Assembly (NCBI RefSeq): GCF_039541955.1
Contig: NZ_BAABHF010000026.1
Coordinates: forward strand, 62,001-126,000
Direction: 5' to 3'
Length of the DNA: 64,000 nucleotides
DNA from: Actinoallomurus oryzae
Lineage (GTDB): Bacteria > Actinomycetota > Actinomycetes > Streptosporangiales > Streptosporangiaceae
Shown here piece by piece: positions 42,807-51,107 of the stretch. The position numbers were made by a program, and so were the translations under genes. The notes under the pieces were generated by a model. It did not search any database. It had not been told where the DNA came from and saw nothing but the letters and a program-made list of their open reading frames with translations. Positions within the stretch are counted from its first letter, which is position 1, and every line of letters begins with the position of its first letter.

Positions 42807-43912
42807 TGCGTGTGCTGTGGCTCACCGAGCACTACCCGCCGAGCCGCGGCGGCATGGCCGAGTCGTGCGACCGGATCGTCCGCGGCCTGCGCGGCGCGGA
42901 CGTGGAGGTCGACGTCGCGCACCTGACCCGGCGCGACCGGCCGTGGGGGAACGAGCGGGAGTACGGCGGCCGGCTGCTGACCGTGCCGCTCGGCGACGGC
43001 CCCGAGCACGCGCTGCGCCGCCTCTGGACCATGCTCGCCGGTCATGCCTACACGCACGTCGTCGCGTTCGGCGGCACGTACGCGCTGCTGGGCGCCCCGG
43101 TCATCGCCGCCTGGCTCGACGTGCCGCTGGTCACCTGCCTGCGCGGCAACGACTTCGACACCGGGGTCTTCTCGCTGCGCCGCCGTGAGGCGCTGATGAG
43201 CGCGCTGCGCGCCTCGGCGCGCGTCTGCGTGGTGGCCCGCTCGCACGCGCCGCTGGTCTCCGCGCTCGTGCCCGGAGCCGCCGTGACCTGGGTGGCCAAC
43301 GGGATCGACACGGCGAACTGGGAGATCCTGCCCTCCGAACGGTCCCGCGCGCAGGCGTGGCGGGCCTCCGCCGTCGCGCCCGGCCGCCGGGTCCTCGGCC
43401 TCGTCGGGCAGCTGAAGAACAAGAAGGGCGTCGGGTTCCTGCTGGACGCGCTGCTCGGCTCCGGCCACGCGGAGCGGTTCCACCTGCTGTTCGTCGGGGA
43501 GCTGGAGGACGGTGTCGCCGAGCGGCTCGACGCCGTCGCCTGGACGCGGATGCCCTTCCTCGACCGGTTCGCGCTGCCCGCCGTGTACGCGGCCTGCGAC
43601 CTCGTCGCCCTGCCCTCCTTCTACGACGGCCTGCCGAACGTCGCGCTGGAGGCGGCCGCCCTGGGCGTACCGTTGCTCGCCTCGGACGCGGGCGGCCTCG
43701 CCGACCTGGCCGACGACCAGATCGGCTTCACGTTCACCGCCGGTGACCCGCACGGCTGCCGGGCGGCCGTCCGCCGCGCGGCGCGCGCGACCGGCGACGA
43801 ACTGGCCAAGCTGGGCGCCGCCGCCGAAGAGCGGGTGCGCCGCGACTTCACCCCGGCGGCGGAGACGGCGGGTTACCTGGCCGTCCTCCGGGAGACCGGG
43901 AGCGACCGCTGA
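42806..43912 (+). CDS. Glycosyltransferase family 4 (GT-B)
   Basis: A 368-residue protein that opens MRVLWLTEHYPPSRGGMAES, the standard acceptor-domain start of GT4 enzymes. The donor site shows VANGIDTANWE, RRVLGLVGQLKNKKGVGFLL and LPSFYDGLPNVALEAAALGV with the conserved Glu. It would add a sugar from a nucleotide-sugar donor. The start overlaps the previous stop by one base, and its stop overlaps the CTG codon proposed to start the next gene. Confidence 0.92.
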   Translation: MRVLWLTEHYPPSRGGMAESCDRIVRGLRGADVEVDVAHLTRRDRPWGNEREYGGRLLTVPLGDGPEHALRRLWTMLAGHAYTHVVAFGGTYALLGAPVIAAWLDVPLVTCLRGNDFDTGVFSLRRREALMSALRASARVCVVARSHAPLVSALVPGAAVTWVANGIDTANWEILPSERSRAQAWRASAVAPGRRVLGLVGQLKNKKGVGFLLDALLGSGHAERFHLLFVGELEDGVAERLDAVAWTRMPFLDRFALPAVYAACDLVALPSFYDGLPNVALEAAALGVPLLASDAGGLADLADDQIGFTFTAGDPHGCRAAVRRAARATGDELAKLGAAAEERVRRDFTPAAETAGYLAVLRETGSDR

Positions 43913-44793
43913 TCGTCTGTTACGCCCACGGCGGTGGGCTCGGGCACCTCACGCGCATCCGGGCGTACCTGCACACGCGGGAGGCGCGCGGGCCGGTCAC
44001 GATCCTGACCGGCTCGCCGTTCGCCGCCGACCCGCGCGTGACCGGCGGCCATCCCGTACGGTCCGCGCCGGCCGGCCTCGACCGCGACGGGCTCACCCGA
44101 TGGGCCGCCGCCACGCTGGCGGAGCTCGCGCCCGCCGAACTCGTGGTGGACGCGTTTCCCGCCGGGCTGGCCGGAGAGCTGTCCGCGCGCGCCGTTCCGC
44201 CCGGTGTCCGCGTCGTGCACCTGGCGCGGCTGCTGCGCTGGGACGAGTACCGGCAGCTGCTGCCGGCCGAGCCGCTCGCCTTCGCCGAGACCTGGCTCGT
44301 GGAGCCGGTGACCGCCGGACACGAGGCGTACCTGCGGTCGGTGTCCGCCGCCCTCGCCCCGCTGCGACTCGCCGAACCCCCCGCCGCCGCGCCTCCGGCG
44401 GCCTCGCCCGGCGGCTGGCTGGTCGTGCACTCCGGTCCGCCCGGCGAGACCGCCGAGCTGGTCGCGTACGCGCGGGAGACCGCCGCGCTGGAGGGCGTAC
44501 GGCCACGGTTCACGCTCGTGTCGCCGAGCCGCCCCGCGACGCTGCCGGACGACGTCGCCCACCTCGACGTCTACCCGGCCTGGCCGCTGTTCGCCGGCGC
44601 GGAGCGGATCGTCACCGCCGCCGGCTGCAACGCCGTACGGCAGGCCGCCCCGTGGGCGGACCGGCACCGGATGATGCCGTTCCCGCGCCGCTTCGACGAC
44701 CAGTTCGCCCGCGCCGCCCGGGCACGGGCGGCCCGAGCGGGTCGGGAACGATGGGACCGAGGCGGCGAACACGTGAAGGAGTGGCGAAGATGA
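43909..44793 (+). CDS. MurG-like glycosyltransferase, probable CTG start
   Basis: A 294-residue protein if started at CTG 43909. It opens LIVCYAHGGGLGHLTRIRAY; the GGGLGHLTR loop is the MurG/GT28-like signature at the N-terminus. The C-terminal half has RIVTAAGCNAVRQAAPWADR, resembling the donor-binding region. The first ATG/GTG/TTG in this frame is GTG at 44038, which would delete that loop. Upstream the frame has no usual start back to a stop at 43744. CTG at 43909 overlaps the preceding TGA as CTGA, exactly like the GTGA/ATGA junctions around it. The C-terminus overlaps the next gene by ATGA. Confidence 0.8.
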   Translation: MIVCYAHGGGLGHLTRIRAYLHTREARGPVTILTGSPFAADPRVTGGHPVRSAPAGLDRDGLTRWAAATLAELAPAELVVDAFPAGLAGELSARAVPPGVRVVHLARLLRWDEYRQLLPAEPLAFAETWLVEPVTAGHEAYLRSVSAALAPLRLAEPPAAAPPAASPGGWLVVHSGPPGETAELVAYARETAALEGVRPRFTLVSPSRPATLPDDVAHLDVYPAWPLFAGAERIVTAAGCNAVRQAAPWADRHRMMPFPRRFDDQFARAARARAARAGRERWDRGGEHVKEWRR

Positions 44794-45377
44794 ACGAACC
44801 GAACACGGGCGGGCCGGAGCGGTCCGGCGGCACGGTGTCCTGGACCGGCCGCTACTTCGAGGACTTCACGGTCGGTGACGTGTACCGGCATCCGCTCGGG
44901 CGCACCGTGACCGCGACCGACAACGCCTGGCTGACGCTGCTGACCCAGAACACCGCGCCGCTGCACTTCGACACCCACTACGCGTCCCAGACCGAGTTCG
45001 GCAGGCCGCTGGTCGACTCGACGTTCACGCTCGCGCTGGTCACCGGGCAGAGCGTGACCGACATCTCCCAGCACGTGATGGCCAACCTCGGGTGGGACCG
45101 GGTGCGGATGCCGAACCCGCTGTTCGAGGGCGACACCGTCTACTCCCAGTCCGAGGTCCTGTCCGCCCGGCCCTCCAAGTCCCGCCCGGACGTCGGCGTC
45201 GTCACCGTCCGTACGGTCGGGTTCACCGCCGAGGGAAGGATCGTCATCACCTTCGAGCGCACGCTGCTGGTCTACAAGCGCGGCCACGGGCCGCGCTTCG
45301 CCGACGTCCAGCCCGAGTGGGACCGCCGTTCGCGCGCCGCCGCCGGCCTCCCGGCCGACGACGGCGAGTCCTCGTGA
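44790..45377 (+). CDS. MaoC-family hot-dog dehydratase
   Basis: A 195-residue single hot-dog protein: GRYFEDFTVGDVYRHPLGRT, then NTAPLHFDTHYASQTEFGRP and LGWDRVRMPNPLFEGDTVYS. The D-x(n)-N-x-H hydratase residues are in TQNTAPLHFD. MaoC enzymes hydrate or dehydrate acyl-CoA thioesters, for example mesaconyl-CoA in CoA-based catabolism. AAGGAG precedes the ATG at 44790. It overlaps the next gene by GTGA, so enzyme and CoA-transferase are translated together. Why these follow glycosyltransferases is not clear. Confidence 0.88.
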   Translation: MNEPNTGGPERSGGTVSWTGRYFEDFTVGDVYRHPLGRTVTATDNAWLTLLTQNTAPLHFDTHYASQTEFGRPLVDSTFTLALVTGQSVTDISQHVMANLGWDRVRMPNPLFEGDTVYSQSEVLSARPSKSRPDVGVVTVRTVGFTAEGRIVITFERTLLVYKRGHGPRFADVQPEWDRRSRAAAGLPADDGESS

Positions 45378-46660
45378 CGGGGACCGCCCGGCTCGACCGG
45401 CCGAACGCTCCCGCGGACGTGCTCGAGCACGTCACCGCCGGCGCGGACCTGATCGTGCCGCTGTTCAACGGAGAGCCGCACACGGTCATGGACGCCCTGG
45501 AGGCGGGCGCCGCGGAACTCACCGGCGTACGGGTGCACCAGATGGACCCGGTGCGCGAGCGTCCGTACATCCGGGGGGAGTTCCCCGGGCGGCTGGAGCA
45601 CGTCAGCTACTTCCTCGGCCCCGGCGACCGCCGGGCCTACTGGAACGGCACCTGCGAACTCGTGCCCGCGCACTTCAGCGAGGTGCCGCTCCTGCTGCGC
45701 CAGGCCACGCGCCGTGACCTGGTGCTGGCGGCGGCGAGCCCGCCCGACCGGCACGGCTACTTCAGCCTCGGCACGAACGCCGACTACGCGGCCTCCTTCA
45801 TCGGCGAGACGCCGTTCTTCCTGGAGGTCAACGCGCGGATGCCGCGGACGTCCGGGCAGAACCAGCTACACATCAGCCAGGTCGCCGGCTGGTGCGAGGC
45901 GGAATACCCGCTCGCCGAGACGGTGCCGTCCGAGCCCGACGAACGCGACGCGAGGATCGCCGAGTACGTCGCGGAGCGCGTGCCGGACGGCGCCTGCCTC
46001 CAGATCGGGGTCGGCCGGATCCCGAACGCCCTCCTCGCCTCGCTGCGCGGCCACCGCCATCTCGGCGTGCACACCGAGGCCCTGTCCGACGGCCTCATGG
46101 ACCTGGTGGAGTGCGGCGCGCTGACCGGCGCGCGCAAGCACCAGCAGCGCAACAAGCACGTCGCGACGTTCTGCGTCGGCAGCCGCCGGTTCTTCGACTG
46201 GCTCGACGACAACCGCTCGGTGGCGCTGCTGCCGGTGGAGTGGGTGAACAACCCCCGCGTCGTCGCCCGAGAGCCGCGGATGGTCTCGATCAACGCCACG
46301 AGCGAGGTCGACCTGCGCGGTCAGGCCGCCAGCGAGACCATCGCCGGGCGGTACTGGTCCGGCTCGGGCGGCCAGTCCGACTTCGCCCGCGGCGCGATGT
46401 ACTCGCCGGGCGGACGGGCCTTCCTGGTGACCCACGCGACCACCCACGACGGCACCAGCAGGATCACCGTCGACCTGTCACCGGGCAGCCCGGTCACGAC
46501 GCTGAAGAACACCGTCGATCACGTGGTGACCGAGTACGGCGTCGCCGAGCTGCGAGGGCGGAGCCTGTCCCGCCGCGCCGAGGCCCTCATCGCCATCGCG
46601 CACCCGGACCACCGCGACCGGCTGCGCCACGGCGCCCGGCGGGCCGGTCTCCTGCACTGA
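45374..46660 (+). CDS. Acetyl-CoA hydrolase/4-hydroxybutyrate-type CoA-transferase
   Basis: A 428-residue class I CoA-transferase. The oxyanion-loop Gly stretch is QIGVGRIPNALLASL, and the active-site Glu lies in LGVHTEALSDGLMDLVE, the same position as in 4-hydroxybutyrate CoA-transferase and acetyl-CoA hydrolase. Further motifs are GSGGQSDFARGAMYSPGG and VVTEYGVAELRGRSL. It moves CoA between acetate or propionate and another acid. GTG at 45374 overlaps the MaoC stop. Together they could activate and dehydrate an organic acid; the acid is unknown. Confidence 0.9.
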   Translation: MTGTARLDRPNAPADVLEHVTAGADLIVPLFNGEPHTVMDALEAGAAELTGVRVHQMDPVRERPYIRGEFPGRLEHVSYFLGPGDRRAYWNGTCELVPAHFSEVPLLLRQATRRDLVLAAASPPDRHGYFSLGTNADYAASFIGETPFFLEVNARMPRTSGQNQLHISQVAGWCEAEYPLAETVPSEPDERDARIAEYVAERVPDGACLQIGVGRIPNALLASLRGHRHLGVHTEALSDGLMDLVECGALTGARKHQQRNKHVATFCVGSRRFFDWLDDNRSVALLPVEWVNNPRVVAREPRMVSINATSEVDLRGQAASETIAGRYWSGSGGQSDFARGAMYSPGGRAFLVTHATTHDGTSRITVDLSPGSPVTTLKNTVDHVVTEYGVAELRGRSLSRRAEALIAIAHPDHRDRLRHGARRAGLLH

Positions 46661-46751
46661 CCCCGGGTGGCGATCTCCGGTCCGGTGGATCGATCCTGGA
46701 TCCAGGGGGTGTGCTCACCCGCGGTCGCGTGGCGGGGAGGAGGAAGGCCGG

Positions 46752-47663
46752 ATGCGAGCCTGTGGAGTGACCGAGGCCGGCGGGAGGGTCCGGACGCTGG
46801 AGCTGCCGGACCCGGTCCCGCCCGGCGCCGGCCAGGTCGTGGTGGCCGTCGAGGCCGCCGGAGTCGGCGCCTGGGACCGGCTGCTGCACACCGGTGGATG
46901 GGATGTGGGCCTGATCCCGCCCGCCGCGCTGGGCGTCGAGGGGACCGGGCGGGTGATCGCCGCCGGTGAGGGCGTCGAGGAGCCGGCCGGCGGCGACGCC
47001 GTGCTGGTGCACGAGGCGCCGCTGCCCGGCGGCAGCGGCTTCTGGGCCGAGCGTGTCCTGCTCACCGCGGAGGTGCTCACCCGGCGCCCGGACGATCTCG
47101 ATCCGGAGACCGCCGCCGGGCTGCCCGTCGCCGGCCTCACCGCGCGGCAGGCGATCGACCTGCTCGCGCTCGAGCCGGGGCAGCGGCTCCTGATCACCGG
47201 TGGGGGCGGCGTCACCGGATCACTCGCGCTCCAGCTCGCCGTGGCCGCCGGCCTCTCGGTGTCCACGACGGCGTCGGAGTCGAGCGCCCGGCGGCTGTAC
47301 GAGCTCGGCGCGGCGGAGGTGGCCGACTACCACGACCGCGGCTGGACCACACGGCTGGAGGGCGGCTTCGACGCCGCACTCGTCGCCGCCGAGGGCACCG
47401 CCGTCGAGGCGATGGGCCTCGTACGCGACGGCGGCCTGCTCTGCTCGCTGACGTCGGACGCGCCGCCGCCCCGCCGGGACGTGGCGAGCACCAACCTCTA
47501 CGTCCGGCCGGATCCGGCACAGCTCGCCGCGCTCGCCGACGACGTCGTCGCCGGCCGCCTCCGGCTCACGCCCGAGGCGATGCCGCTCGCCGAGGGCCCG
47601 ACGGCGCTGAGCCGAGCGGCCGCCGGCCGGGCCGGCGGCCGGAAACTCGTCCTGCTGCCCTGA
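46752..47663 (+). CDS. Zinc-independent MDR / quinone oxidoreductase-like protein
   Basis: A 303-residue medium-chain dehydrogenase/reductase with the N-terminal GroES fold (VVVAVEAAGVGAWDRLLHTG) and an NADPH-binding Rossmann part (RLLITGGGGVTGSLALQLAV). No catalytic zinc Cys/His set is present, placing it with zeta-crystallin-like quinone oxidoreductases. It is slightly shorter than usual (about 320-340) and may lack part of the substrate lobe. It is preceded by GGGGAGGAGG at 46735-46744, about eight bases before the ATG. It appears monocistronic. Confidence 0.87.
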   Translation: MRACGVTEAGGRVRTLELPDPVPPGAGQVVVAVEAAGVGAWDRLLHTGGWDVGLIPPAALGVEGTGRVIAAGEGVEEPAGGDAVLVHEAPLPGGSGFWAERVLLTAEVLTRRPDDLDPETAAGLPVAGLTARQAIDLLALEPGQRLLITGGGGVTGSLALQLAVAAGLSVSTTASESSARRLYELGAAEVADYHDRGWTTRLEGGFDAALVAAEGTAVEAMGLVRDGGLLCSLTSDAPPPRRDVASTNLYVRPDPAQLAALADDVVAGRLRLTPEAMPLAEGPTALSRAAAGRAGGRKLVLLP

Positions 47664-47848
47664 GGCCGTCCCACCCGCGGAGGCCGTTCGACGCGAGGCG
47701 GGAGCCGCACCCCCGCGGTTCTCGCCCCACGCCGTCTTCCGTGCCTACCGGATCACCTTCGTCATGTTTCTAACCCGCGAGGGGGCGACGAACACCTTAC
47801 GTAGTGGATTGGCCACAATCGGCACAGGGGGCGGCCTGTTCGCCGTCG

Positions 47849-49681
47849 TCATGGCTGATATGGGATCTCGGCGAACAACGTGGTCCCTTCGCCGGGACGG
47901 CTGATGATCTGCAGCCGGCCGCCGAGGGCCTGGACGCGGTCGGAGAGGCCGGTCAGCCCGGACCCGTGGTTCGGATCGGCGCCTCCGGCGCCGTCGTCGC
48001 GGACGGACAGCCGTACCACGGTCTCCTCCACGGACAGGTCGACCCTGATCGCCGTCGCGTTCGCGTGCTTGGCCGCGTTGGTCAGCGCCTCGGAGACGAC
48101 GTAGTAGATGCTCACCTCGACGCGTTCGGGCAGCCGGGCCGTGCCGTTCACGGCGAGTTCCACCGGGACGGACGAGCGGCCGGCGAGCGCGGTCAGCGCG
48201 ACCTTCAGGCCGCCCTTCGCCAGGATCGCCGGGTGCAGGCCGCGGGAGATCTCCCGCAGCTCCGCGAGCGCCTCCTCCAGCGCCCGCGCCGCACCCGAGA
48301 GCCGGTGCCGCGTCTCGTCCAGCTCCGGCGGCAGGCCGACCTCGATGCCCCGCATGTCGAGGGCGATCGTGACCAGGTGCTGCTGGGTGCCGTCGTGCAG
48401 ATCGCGTTCGATGCGGCGGCGGGTCTCGTCCGCGGCGGCGACGACCCGGGCCCGCGAGGCGATCAGGTCGGCGTGGCTCTGGGCGTTGGCGATGGCGGCG
48501 GAGGCCAGCTCGGTGAACTCGTACATCCGCCGTTCGGTGTCGGGCGGCAGCGGCTCCTCCGTCTTCGAGGAGGCGATCGCGATGCCCCACAGGAAGCTGC
48601 CGACCATGATCGGACAGCCGACGGACGAGACGATCCCGCGGTCGCGCAGCCGCTTGGACAGCGCCCCGTCGCCGGTGTAGGCGCTCACCCGCGCGGGTGA
48701 ACGCGTGCGGTGGACCAGCTCGGTGACGGTTCCCGGTTCCAGCACCCAGTGCGAGCCGTGCTCGACGATCCCCCGGTAGTTCCAGCTCCCGGCGGTGACC
48801 ACCGCCGTGTCGTCCGGGCGGTAACGGACGATCACGGTGTGCTCCACGCCCAGGTTCATGCCCATCTCGCGGGCGACGGCGTCGAAGACCTCCGTCGGCG
48901 GGGCGCCGCACGCCACCAGGGTGGCCAGGTGCCGAAGCGAGGTCTGCTCGTCGACGATCCGCTGGAGCTGGTCCCGGCTGACGCGCAGCGCGTCCGCCGT
49001 GCGCTCACGCTCGTGCGCGGCCTCCAGCAGCAACTCCAGCGAGGGCACCGCGCGGTCGCGCAGCCGCCGGAGCGTGGACCCGGTGAGGTCGGCGGGGACG
49101 ATGAGGGTGGCGTGCATTCCGTCGCCGCGGAGCGGGAACGTCGTGTGCCCCTCCCGGGCGCGTACGGATCCGGGCTGGATGGAGGCCGACGGCAGACCCA
49201 GCGTGCGAGCCAGTCCCCGGGCCGCCGCGGGCATCGCGGACCGCAGGTCGGGGGCGCGCAGCAGCAGACGGGCCAGAGTGGCGGACAGGTCGGCGTCGAC
49301 GCGTGCGTCCACCTCGCGCGCCAGCAGCCGCGTCGAGGCACAGACCGAGCAGGACAGCACCGCGACGACCGAGTAGGCCACGAGGTTCGCGAGGAGCATG
49401 ATCCACGAGCCGTGCGGGTTCGACGTGGACGTGGCGAAGTACAGGCCGAAGGCGACGGCGCTGGCCGCCGCGGCCACCAGCCCCAGCCCCAGCCCCCAGA
49501 CCGCGGAGATCAGCACCACGCCGAACAGGTAGACCACGTCCAGCGACAGGACCGATGTGACCATGCTGAGCAGGGCGACGAGCACGGTCTCCGCCGGGAC
49601 TCCCACCACCAGCACGAGAACGCCGAGCGGTACCGATGGGCGCATCCAAGGTTGCGGAAGCGCGAGCGGGCTCCAGCGCAT
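47849..49681 (-). CDS. Orphan sensor histidine kinase (DUF4118-like TM, GAF, HisKA_3, HATPase)
   Basis: A 610-residue protein. Residues 15-115 hold four hydrophobic helices like the KdpD/DUF4118 sensor (LGVLVLVVGVPAETVLVALL). A GAF domain lies at about 250-390 (ATLVACGAPPTEVFDAVARE). The HisKA_3 phosphoacceptor His is in ETRRRIERDLHDGTQQHLVT, and the HATPase has the N-box VVSEALTNAAKHANA and the G-box GAGGADPNHGSGL. Kinases of this NarL/LiaS class pair with a LuxR-type response regulator, but none is adjacent on either side. The first Met at 49681 is used; Met at 49645 is possible. Confidence 0.9.
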   Translation of the reverse strand: MRWSPLALPQPWMRPSVPLGVLVLVVGVPAETVLVALLSMVTSVLSLDVVYLFGVVLISAVWGLGLGLVAAAASAVAFGLYFATSTSNPHGSWIMLLANLVAYSVVAVLSCSVCASTRLLAREVDARVDADLSATLARLLLRAPDLRSAMPAAARGLARTLGLPSASIQPGSVRAREGHTTFPLRGDGMHATLIVPADLTGSTLRRLRDRAVPSLELLLEAAHERERTADALRVSRDQLQRIVDEQTSLRHLATLVACGAPPTEVFDAVAREMGMNLGVEHTVIVRYRPDDTAVVTAGSWNYRGIVEHGSHWVLEPGTVTELVHRTRSPARVSAYTGDGALSKRLRDRGIVSSVGCPIMVGSFLWGIAIASSKTEEPLPPDTERRMYEFTELASAAIANAQSHADLIASRARVVAAADETRRRIERDLHDGTQQHLVTIALDMRGIEVGLPPELDETRHRLSGAARALEEALAELREISRGLHPAILAKGGLKVALTALAGRSSVPVELAVNGTARLPERVEVSIYYVVSEALTNAAKHANATAIRVDLSVEETVVRLSVRDDGAGGADPNHGSGLTGLSDRVQALGGRLQIISRPGEGTTLFAEIPYQP

Positions 49682-49815
49682 AACACATGGTATCTACCAG
49701 GCCAAATACAGGATTTCGGCCGCCGAACCCACGACCCGGATCGACCCTCCGCCAGGGTTGGAACAATCCATGTCGGTATTGTCCAGAATGTGGATGGCCT
49801 ATTGACGACCGCCTG

Positions 49816-49831
49816 ATTTTGGATCCAAAAT
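49816..49831. promoter_or_regulatory. Perfect 16-bp palindrome upstream of the ABC/amidase operon, GntR-type operator
   Basis: ATTTTGGATCCAAAAT is a perfect dyad 36 bp before the first operon gene. The TTGGATCCAA core matches operators reported for GntR-family regulators of the FadR/VanR branch (for example ATTGGATCCAAT). A GntR gene closes the operon. Binding is inferred. Confidence 0.65.
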
Positions 49832-49866
49832 TGCGGCCTCGTGCATCCCCCTCACGAGGAGAGGCC

Positions 49867-51087
49867 GTGACCTATTCGTTCCTCAGCCACCTGGAGTGCT
49901 CGCGGACGGGCGAGCGCTACGACGCCGACGTCCTTCAGGGCACCTCCGCCGCCGGAGCGCCGTTGCTCGCCCGGTACGACCTCGACCGCGTACGGGACGC
50001 GGTGACCCCGGACGACATCGCGCGCCGCGACCCGACCCTCTGGCGGTACCACGAGGTCCTGCCCGTGCGGGACCCCGAGCGCACGGTCAGCCTCGGTGAG
50101 GGGATGACGCCGCTGCTGCCGCTGCCCGCGTACGGCCGCCGCGCCGGGCTCAACCGCCTCCTGATGAAGGACGAGGGCCTGATCCCCACCGGCACCTTCA
50201 AGGCGCGCGGCGCGGCCGTCGGGGTCTCCCGCGCCGCCGAGCTGGGCGCCAAGGGCGTCGCGATGCCGACGAACGGCAACGCCGGCGCGGCCTGGGCGCT
50301 GTACGCCGCGCGGGCCGGCCTGGGCAGTCTCATCGCGATGCCGGACGACGCACCGCCGATCACCATGGCCGAGTGCCAGGTCGCCGGGGCGGAGCTGTAC
50401 CGCGTCGACGGCCTCATCGGCGACGCCGGGCGACTCGTCGGCGCCGCGGTGGGGGAGCGGGACGGCTACCAGGAGGTCTCCACGCTCAAGGAGCCCTACC
50501 GGCTCGAGGGCAAGAAGACCATGGGCTATGAGATCGCCGAGCAGCTCGGCTGGCGGATGCCCGACGTCATCCTGTACCCGACCGGCGGCGGCGTCGGCAT
50601 CATCGGCATCCACAAGGCGCTGCTGGAGCTCAAGGAGCTCGGCTGGATCACCGGCGACCTGCCGCGCCTGGTGGCGGTGCAGGCCGCCGGCTGCGCGCCG
50701 ATCGTGGAGGCGTACGAGAGCGGCGCGGAGGAGAGCACGCCGTTCCCCGGCGCCCGTACGGTCGCCTTCGGCATCACGGTGCCCAAGGCGCTCGGTGACT
50801 TCCTCGTCCTGCGGGCGGTCCGCGAGACCGGCGGCACCGCGGTCGCGGTCACCGACGAGGAGCTCCTCGCCGCCCAGGCCGAGCTCGCCGAGCTGGAGGG
50901 CGCCTTCATCTGCCCCGAGGGCGCGGCCTGCTTCGCCGCGCTGGGGAGGCTGCGCGACGCCGGGCACCTCGGCGCCGACGACGAGGTGGTCGTGCTCAAC
51001 ACCGGCGCGGGCGTGAAGTACCCCGAGACCGTACGCGTCGACGTGCCGCTGCTGGCCAAGGACGGCCGCATCCCCGCCCGCGGCTGA
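49867..51087 (+). CDS. Threonine synthase-like PLP (fold type II) enzyme
   Basis: A 406-residue protein. An N-terminal small domain starts VTYSFLSHLECSRTGERYDA, then PLP-enzyme motifs: SLGEGMTPLLPLPAYG, the Schiff-base Lys in IPTGTFKARGAAVGVSRA, the phosphate-binding loop YPTGGGVGIIGIHK and the C-terminal LNTGAGVKYPETV. Threonine synthases make threonine from O-phosphohomoserine; paralogues are cysteate or diaminopropionate lyase-like. As the first gene of an uptake/amidase operon rather than beside hom/thrB, a catabolic role is likely. GTG at 49867 follows CGAGGAGAG. Start extension to 49687 is not supported. Confidence 0.88.
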   Translation: MTYSFLSHLECSRTGERYDADVLQGTSAAGAPLLARYDLDRVRDAVTPDDIARRDPTLWRYHEVLPVRDPERTVSLGEGMTPLLPLPAYGRRAGLNRLLMKDEGLIPTGTFKARGAAVGVSRAAELGAKGVAMPTNGNAGAAWALYAARAGLGSLIAMPDDAPPITMAECQVAGAELYRVDGLIGDAGRLVGAAVGERDGYQEVSTLKEPYRLEGKKTMGYEIAEQLGWRMPDVILYPTGGGVGIIGIHKALLELKELGWITGDLPRLVAVQAAGCAPIVEAYESGAEESTPFPGARTVAFGITVPKALGDFLVLRAVRETGGTAVAVTDEELLAAQAELAELEGAFICPEGAACFAALGRLRDAGHLGADDEVVVLNTGAGVKYPETVRVDVPLLAKDGRIPARG

Positions 51088-51091
51088 GGAA

Positions 51092-51103
51092 ATTGGATCC
51101 GAT
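51092..51103. promoter_or_regulatory. Second, imperfect GntR-type site before the binding-protein gene
   Basis: ATTGGATCCGAT shares the TTGGATCC core of the perfect palindrome at 49816 and differs from a perfect dyad at one position pair. It lies between the PLP-enzyme stop and the binding-protein start, so it may add regulation within the operon. Confidence 0.45.
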
Positions 51104-51107
51104 CGCC

